From NCBI GenBank assembly GCA_002205965.3, contig NADL03000454.1:248001-312000 (forward strand): a stretch of DNA of 64,000 nt, in the 5' to 3' direction. A model generated the notes under the pieces. The model saw nothing but the letters and a program-made list of their open reading frames with translations. It did no database searches and was not told where the DNA came from. The stretch comes from Kappaphycus alvarezii (taxonomy: Eukaryota > Rhodophyta > Florideophyceae > Gigartinales > Solieriaceae). Position numbers and translations under genes: made by a program. Below, piece by piece: positions 59,301 through 64,000 of the stretch. Position 1 is the stretch's first letter; every line of letters begins with the position of its first letter.

Positions 59301-61530
59301 CGACGAATCTCCGCTACCGAGCCCACGCCCTATGACGCCCATAATCGGCCTCAATGTTCCCCGTGGGCTCCCTTCCAATGCTCATGAGAAAGAAGTTGCT
59401 GTCACATCGGATTTGATGACAGATTTGCTTGTGAATGTCAATAATGTTGCAGCAGACTTAAGACCAGTTTCCCCTACGGTACCAGAAGGGGATGGATTGG
59501 ATCGGAATGGCAACCCCGCTGCAGCATTACCAGCAATAGCGGCAATGGGAGATTCGCATTTGGCAGACGTTGAATTGTCTCAACAAGAATCAGCCGGCCA
59601 TGGGGATAACTCCGACGACCAGTCTGATGTCGTTGTCATTGTTGAAGACGACACCCCTGAGAACCCAGAGATCGGAAATGTCTTCGGTGATATTTCCACT
59701 CCTCAAAGTGATGACTTAGATGCCGGACATAGCATTGCGCGTGAGGATAATCCACCCAGCGATGCCCCTAGCCAATCACAGGATGGTCGCTCCGAAGGCA
59801 ATGAGGACCAAGAGTTGGAGGACGTCATAATGGATGAAGTTGTCAGTGTTCGTACCAGTGAGTCAGAAGAAGTAGGCAATAACGGCCTAGTTGAGACCCC
59901 CAGCGATGTGGAAGTCTCCCAGGAATCTCGTTCATCACAGGCATCGGAGCCGATCGTCATTTCGGATGGAGATGATCAGAGTTCTCAGGGCTCGTCTGAC
60001 TCTGGTGGATCCGTTGCACCCAGCCCACGATCTGGAGCGTCAAGCGGTTCTGAACAGGTTCCTGATATGCCAGGTGCACTCCCTGATACCTTCTCCGAAG
60101 AGAGTGATGAAATTCATGTTGCCCCAGCCGAACAGAATTCGACGGATGGCTTGAGATACCGTGAGGAGGTTGCAATTGCGGACGCCGATACAGGTGTCGC
60201 GATGGATCTAGAGAAAGACGCTGCCGATACAACTGCAGCTGTCACGTCAAAGCAGACAGTTGCTGAGAATCAAGACAGCGTTGGAATTGAAGCAATTCGG
60301 AAAACTGACAACAGAGATTCAAACCGGAATGAAGCTGACAACGAGATCATGGAGAACCACAGCAATTTGTTACTCAAGCGGACATCGATTGTGCAATCAT
60401 CAAAAACTCCTTTGGAAGCAGCCCCGCAGCGTCTGGAGAAAGTTGGGAACAAGTCTGATTCACTCGCCGACTGCGCCTCTGTGGATTATAGAGCCCCACC
60501 ACTGCGTTCGACAAAGTCTAGCAGGACAGATATGCAAAAACTTCCTTGTGAAGCAACGCGAGAGGATTTCGAGAGGGAGACATTGGGATCGATCGGTGGA
60601 GCTGAAGAGAAAGTAATGGCTAACGCGCTCCCTTCCTCGGTGCAGATCGGGGCCCCAAGTCAAACTTCAACACCACAAGCCCGGACGGCCCCGAACCATG
60701 CAAATGTGGCTTCTTTGAATGCGCCTACTCAGCGCAACACACCCGTCCGTGACCTTTTCTCAAATCCACCCGGACTTCATGCGCAAGTTGCACATATTCC
60801 AGTGACTGTGGCTCAACAACAACAGGGTGTTGGACGGAAAAGGAAATACGAAGAACAAGTGCAAGGAAACCAGGGGGGGAACTCGCACGCCAGGGTGCAC
60901 CCCTCACCCGATACGGTGCCCGCCGTGAAGAGGCAAAAGGTTCACCCCACTCGCGTCCCGATTCCAGTGATGCCGTCTGTCGACAATACTCTGAGAAACT
61001 TCAAACCAAGTTTTGGGCCTGGAAAAGGTTTTTTCGCAGGGCGCCCGGAAGTCAACAGGTCTCTAGACTTTGGCGAGAGAAAGGGAAGGCCAAACTCCAC
61101 AGTTCTCCAAAAACTTGCAGAAATGGAGCGAAAGCACACTCAAAGGCAATTCAAGCCCTTCCGAGATACGTTTGCTGAGATGGAAAAGTCAAACCGGGAC
61201 GGTCGGCAGAATTTTGCGAATTTGGAACCCGTGTTCTGTATGGGTTCAGTGTCACAAAAGCGACGATTTCCGGCACATTCGCCACGGCGTCGGATTTCCA
61301 TGCGTGTGATTCATTCTCGACCGTCGTGGGACCTGAAGGCTTTGGCTGCTCAAAGTGTTCAGCGCGCTGTGCAGTTAGCTCAAAAAGTAGGGACGTGGAA
61401 AGAGGAAGGTTGTCCCTTTGACTCTGTCAACAAGAATGTTGAGGATCGCACGTATAGATCCGTTAAGCGTTCGTGTGAATCTAGTTCAGATTCACTTGAG
61501 GGTTACGGAGGTCGGAAGCGTCGAAGGTAG
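56302..61530 (+). CDS. Large disordered SAP-domain nuclear protein
   Basis: A single exon of 1742 codons. The N-terminal 200 residues are Pro/Ser/Arg-rich and basic. A SAP motif (putative DNA-binding helix-extended loop-helix) is at about residues 272-303: WRYIDMRQECVRRGLSSRG followed by RKAELKERLL. The long middle is acidic, Ser/Glu/Asp-rich and without a fold I recognise. It contains two hydrophobic patches followed by acidic residues, DVVVIVEDD (1109-1117) and PIVISDGDD (1217-1225), which look like SUMO-interaction motifs. A basic GRKRKYEE cluster near 1510 may be a nuclear signal. The C-terminal 200 residues are better ordered (RNFKPSFGPGKGFFAGRP, then TVLQKLAEMERKHTQRQF) and end in GGRKRRR. 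A role in chromatin or SUMO-linked DNA metabolism is inference. ATG 56302 follows a CA-rich leader. SAP is well supported; the orthologue is unknown. Confidence 0.85.
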   Translation: MTERTPPASHSSRYNLRQRDPPPTPPTPSDKPKPKSSTTAPPPITRRLRSASRPPHPSATPNMPPNPSSSTASHRTPLRRSTRRSNISSPLPPRPSPSPSSSSRTPSRRQPPRNASRPQVITASSPAPRRVTRSMQEPPPTPAPVTSPASRRTSSRRRPTLVLDHSTIHQASDNALQHNLNETLASSQRGDPPFTPRRSRRVSSRDSDTQRPITSYTGQMTEDVTAEHRADATPRRQSTRSKKSAEYSEDNADHSISEGVQATGTVPDLDEWRYIDMRQECVRRGLSSRGRKAELKERLLKSWQVHQDGDESAAHKDTNSSERGTNSRAGDAANVARDIASDQVEQDVSGSESSVKIRGTRKGRPTNHQRTSAGSESGGKLYAQDTTTEKRPEANKRADVSRAAQTHRASDDAQLEGHVFDEGDEKMHVDVLVSGEGTEYVVNLHKDAQKTAASCGKAPSPVDSKDKGELSGKPPSSSRGESPERLRNPSQSEREASAPSNAEIGQLVSRGNNLDKQAVTESLGKDPMEDIGVSERLPTAEKRFDSQKNDSQLGMPPEANASQLETTTETPRIDKAPRSGDYENADNAKNETGGAIVSGSLHRNHIDEVGKVVNFEFQSVFAAHSRQKKASSDDCVAKPVMNLGEHNNVDAGGKIIAHCAEETEQQETPMESETHGKAASNDQPLEDYGAKSEVGSVVENERAAKSRDDQEASNFACIEAPEQTEVADMTSTAPKGRNLTIGKDRSAPDLPRNSQDGAKNSVVLDTHVHVGNQVALPAAPVPNNGGKDCGNGSGASPLINVAQRSGPAPRGSNEEESASLEKPAPRNSVQVQPSILDTTSAFGTSHAQESVSLPVQTNSETAGSGTKCTTAQGDIAAGVSTRDEGRAKIDIHSTLDSDPRVVSEQKPTTARSTGPSFPHSQQQKPANQVSDEGMEDVRMIPIHGKDTTSGHMRGMDTSADLAEREHHVPEREKLPGGSVSCKNMEAELMGGMHQTEADDFDESPLPSPRPMTPIIGLNVPRGLPSNAHEKEVAVTSDLMTDLLVNVNNVAADLRPVSPTVPEGDGLDRNGNPAAALPAIAAMGDSHLADVELSQQESAGHGDNSDDQSDVVVIVEDDTPENPEIGNVFGDISTPQSDDLDAGHSIAREDNPPSDAPSQSQDGRSEGNEDQELEDVIMDEVVSVRTSESEEVGNNGLVETPSDVEVSQESRSSQASEPIVISDGDDQSSQGSSDSGGSVAPSPRSGASSGSEQVPDMPGALPDTFSEESDEIHVAPAEQNSTDGLRYREEVAIADADTGVAMDLEKDAADTTAAVTSKQTVAENQDSVGIEAIRKTDNRDSNRNEADNEIMENHSNLLLKRTSIVQSSKTPLEAAPQRLEKVGNKSDSLADCASVDYRAPPLRSTKSSRTDMQKLPCEATREDFERETLGSIGGAEEKVMANALPSSVQIGAPSQTSTPQARTAPNHANVASLNAPTQRNTPVRDLFSNPPGLHAQVAHIPVTVAQQQQGVGRKRKYEEQVQGNQGGNSHARVHPSPDTVPAVKRQKVHPTRVPIPVMPSVDNTLRNFKPSFGPGKGFFAGRPEVNRSLDFGERKGRPNSTVLQKLAEMERKHTQRQFKPFRDTFAEMEKSNRDGRQNFANLEPVFCMGSVSQKRRFPAHSPRRRISMRVIHSRPSWDLKALAAQSVQRAVQLAQKVGTWKEEGCPFDSVNKNVEDRTYRSVKRSCESSSDSLEGYGGRKRRR

Positions 61531-62054
61531 CCTGTAGTAGGGAAGGTGTCGCAGAAGTAGATTTTGAAATGCAGTGTAAAATCGCGCGATGAGGATTCTG
61601 TGTGTTCGAGATCCCTGCGCGCATCCGCTGTAGGACAGCAGATTTCGGTTTTCGTCAATTTGGTGCAATGGGGAAGCCCACCCAAAGTTGGCTTTCCAGA
61701 AATTGCAAATAAAGCCCATTACAGTACATGACCAGGAAATCCAATTTCGCAGTGCAAAACCGATGCGTAGAGATTCAAGAACATTCACCTACGGTGCTGA
61801 GCATTCCGTCAACCATCCGATGGATCTAGGATGTGTTCAGTAAATGAACAGGAGGAAGAAGTTTAATGCATTCAGTATCTACTGGGGACTGCGCACGTCC
61901 TAACTATACGGCTAAACAAGAACTGAGAAGCTACTCAACTAACTAGCAATCACAACGATACACTATTCTTGGCTTCCTGTCTCGGGAGTCGAGCGTTCAC
62001 AGCGTTGTATCGTTGTGATGCCCAGCCTAGGTAGTTCTCACTACTTACCCCTCG
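61531..62054. other. Spacer after the SAP-domain gene
   Basis: No gene recognised. It presumably contains the 3' end of the SAP-domain transcript and the junction with the LINE copy. Confidence 0.4.
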
Positions 62055-62870
62055 TTGTCGATGGCGTCTGACATGCACTGGTTTAAACTGGTGCCGCTAC
62101 AGCAAGAGGCCAGGGCAAAGGAGTTTTGGGAAGACGACCTACGGAGGAGGGTGCCCCGTCCCAGCTGCCACTCCAAGATATGCACATGTCGCCGAATTCG
62201 AGGCTTGGCATTCCGTCACAGCGGAGCCGCGGTGTTCCTTCATGCCCATCCCACCACTGCGACGAAGGTGTCATTGAAGCACTGGAGCATCATGCTGCGC
62301 AGGCACCTCGGTCTCCCAGTCTACACAGACTCGGTGCCCTTGAAATGCCACCATTGCCAGCAGGGCCTCGATGTCCACGGTGACCATGCCGCCGACCGCT
62401 GCGTCTCAGAGTTTGGACGCATTCACCGCCACAACTCGGTTCGCAACGTGCTCGCATGGCACTTTTTCCGCTCCGCCGGCTTTGACTTCGAGTCTGAAGT
62501 TGAGAATCTCCTCCCCGGTACGGACTACAGGCCCGCCGACATTCTCCTCGGGCAACCCCCCCGTGACACTGAACCTGGCCTGCGAGACCGACTCATCGCA
62601 TGCGACGTCGCCGTGACGGCGCCGTTCAAGCAGTCCTCAATTACCAAAGCGACGCAAGTGGCCGGTGGGGCTGCCCTCTCCGGAGACGGCATTATTCATC
62701 GAAGAGTTTGTACCACGTGTAGTTAGGAAATGCCACACCTCGGACGCTACTATCCGCACACGCATGTACCAGCGTATCAGTTGCGCTTTGTGGTCGTCGG
62801 TGGCTATGGCCATCATATCGCGGGCCCCTCTGCACGTGACCGATTTGTTCCATCCAGTTAGTTCTTAACT
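62055..62870 (+). mobile_element. RLE-type LINE, 3' part with intact zinc-finger motif
   Basis: One frame from about 62055 to 62726 reads EARAKEFWEDDL, IMLRRHLGLPVYTDSVPL, the complete finger CHHCQQGLDVHGDHAADRC (CX2CX9HX4C), RIHRHNSVRNVL, EVENLLPGTDYRPADILLGQ and IACDVAVTAPF. A shift near 62670 leads to YQRISCALWSSVAMAIISRA and ends at 62868. The finger, RHN, R-PAD-I and later Asp are the motifs of the C-terminal RLE region of R2-type LINEs. This is the best preserved copy of that region in the window, and nearer the 53.3-55.1 kb subfamily (KEFWEDDL / RKFWEDDI). Confidence 0.78.
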
Positions 62871-64000
62871 GAATAGTCGGTCAGTCGGTGCACTCTCAAG
62901 ATAAATAATGAGTAAAGATCCTTCTCTCTGCAGCTTTGCCTTTCCTTTCCATTTGTCACAATATCCTGTCAGTCCGTCGTCGCTACCTTTACTAACCGAC
63001 ACCCTCACACAACTCGTAGAGTTTACGACGTGAAGAGGCGGCAGTGGTATGAGTAGTGTTACGCTGCCCGAGTTTGCGATGTTCCATTATGAATAACTTT
63101 ACTGTTTTATTTCATAGCGTAGGTCGGTGTTAATGTGAAATACTGTAGGTGTTGTATTCGATACGGAAGCCCTGCTGTGCTTGTCAAAGGTTGTTTGGTC
63201 GATAAGCGGATCAGGAATGATTGGAGAAATGGAAATCCAGAAAGTTGTTACAGCGTGTTGGTGCGGTCGCGGCAGTATGTAATTCGCAAGCGTCGTCAGA
63301 ATCTGATCGTGCAGTGCATTGCAATGGAGGACAGAGGTGAGTAAATTTTCCTTGGGCGTGACCTGTTGTGATGTTGTAGGACAAGATGGGGCTAGGTTGA
63401 AAAACTATGCGCAGTAGATTTTTTAATGCCGCAATTATTTAAACCTCACACCAGCCCTGTTGGGGTAGTACCTCATGACCCGGCCTCATTTGCAGACTTT
63501 ATTACACAGACCTGTCCCCCTCTAAGAATCTTCGGAAAATAGCCGTCCTGCATCCCTAATCAGTAAAGCACCCCAATTTCTCCCCCCCATTATTCAAATG
63601 TACTGTGCTGTATACGGGCTGCAGGGGCCGCACATGTTCCGTTGTTGATCGGACGAACATTTTGTTTAATACCGTGGCTATGAACACCGGGGGGGGGGGG
63701 TACAGTAGAGTGTCCGCTGCAAGATCCGACTACATTGCTCGCTAAGAGCAAACCGGGTGGTCCACGTCGGCCACGTGCAGCGACTACAGTTGTACATGTC
63801 CTGGCAGGAGCCTGCGTGTAAACGAAATGCGATACGGTCGGGATTATTTCATGTTGTGAGGCTCGCGAGGCTGGGCGCGCGTTGAGCAAGTCGTGAGCAA
63901 TGGTCTATTTCGGATTATATTTTTGAAGCACTCACGAGCCACAATTACTGTGCAGAACTATCAGGTTCAACAGCTTACAATCCAACCGCCTCTCGCATCG
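62871..64000. other. Right-hand end without a recognised gene
   Basis: Short frames only. A 12-base G run lies at 63689-63700. Nothing else could be supported. Confidence 0.5.

Noticed and set aside
1-64000. tRNA or rRNA genes
   Set aside because: I saw no A/B-box pair with cloverleaf arms and no rRNA segment; this was a visual scan, and a tRNAscan run would be decisive.

Overview
The window is eukaryotic nuclear DNA. It carries few genes, mostly intronless, set among many decayed transposable elements. I infer a red alga, probably a florideophyte. The reasons are compact genes with short CT/CA-rich leaders, a cytosolic-type alpha-glucan phosphorylase (floridean starch metabolism), a tandem GET3/ArsA-type ATPase, rare short spliceosomal introns with a yeast-like TACTAAC branch site, and the mix of copia, PIF/Harbinger, CACTA and LINE relics. 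This is inference; no organellar or rRNA marker is present to prove it.

Host genes that look real: the 3' part of an ABCB/P-glycoprotein-type transporter with two introns (2-3056, +); an alpha-glucan phosphorylase broken by one base in a G run (5121-7731, +); LEO1 of the PAF1 transcription-elongation complex (9881-10984, +); a tandem GET3/ArsA ATPase (11105-13237, -); a probable mitochondrial uL18 ribosomal protein (48914-49378, +); and a 1742-residue, mostly disordered SAP-domain protein with two SUMO-interaction-like motifs (56302-61530, +). They share no pathway and are simply neighbours between transposon-filled gaps.

Transposon layout, left to right. LINE scraps lie at 8.6-9.5 kb. A large piggyBac-like transposase pseudogene (13.7-17.0 kb) has a YqaJ/lambda-exonuclease-like nuclease domain sitting between its second and third putative catalytic aspartates. 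A minus-strand Ty1/copia gag-pol relic (18.4-22.1 kb, perhaps to 23.1) has an LTR-like repeat at 18.1-18.4 and a diverged partner at 30.8-31.1. A minus-strand CACTA/Tnp2-type transposase relic (23.8-27.0) and an unrecognised plus-strand pseudogene (27.7-28.9) lie between those repeats. Three PIF/Harbinger elements follow (32.5-34.9, 36.8-40.2, 40.6-42.7), each a transposase pseudogene facing tail-to-tail into an accessory Myb/trihelix-like gene. The middle one can be delimited by inverted ends and a TAA target duplication. A pogo-like transposase relic is at 44.3-46.3. Several LINE copies with a C-terminal restriction-like endonuclease region are at 43.9, 46.6-48.4, 49.7-52.3, 53.3-55.1 and 62.1-62.9.

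A second theme is a palindromic TACAG/CTGTA motif that recurs in intergenic DNA (8.3, 13.3, 31.4, 35.3, 43.3, 46.5, 55.8 kb). It includes a perfect 24-bp-arm inverted repeat at 46495-46544. The strongest candidate for something little described is the transposase-nuclease protein at 13.7-17.0 kb, followed by the repeated convergent architecture of the PIF/Harbinger elements.
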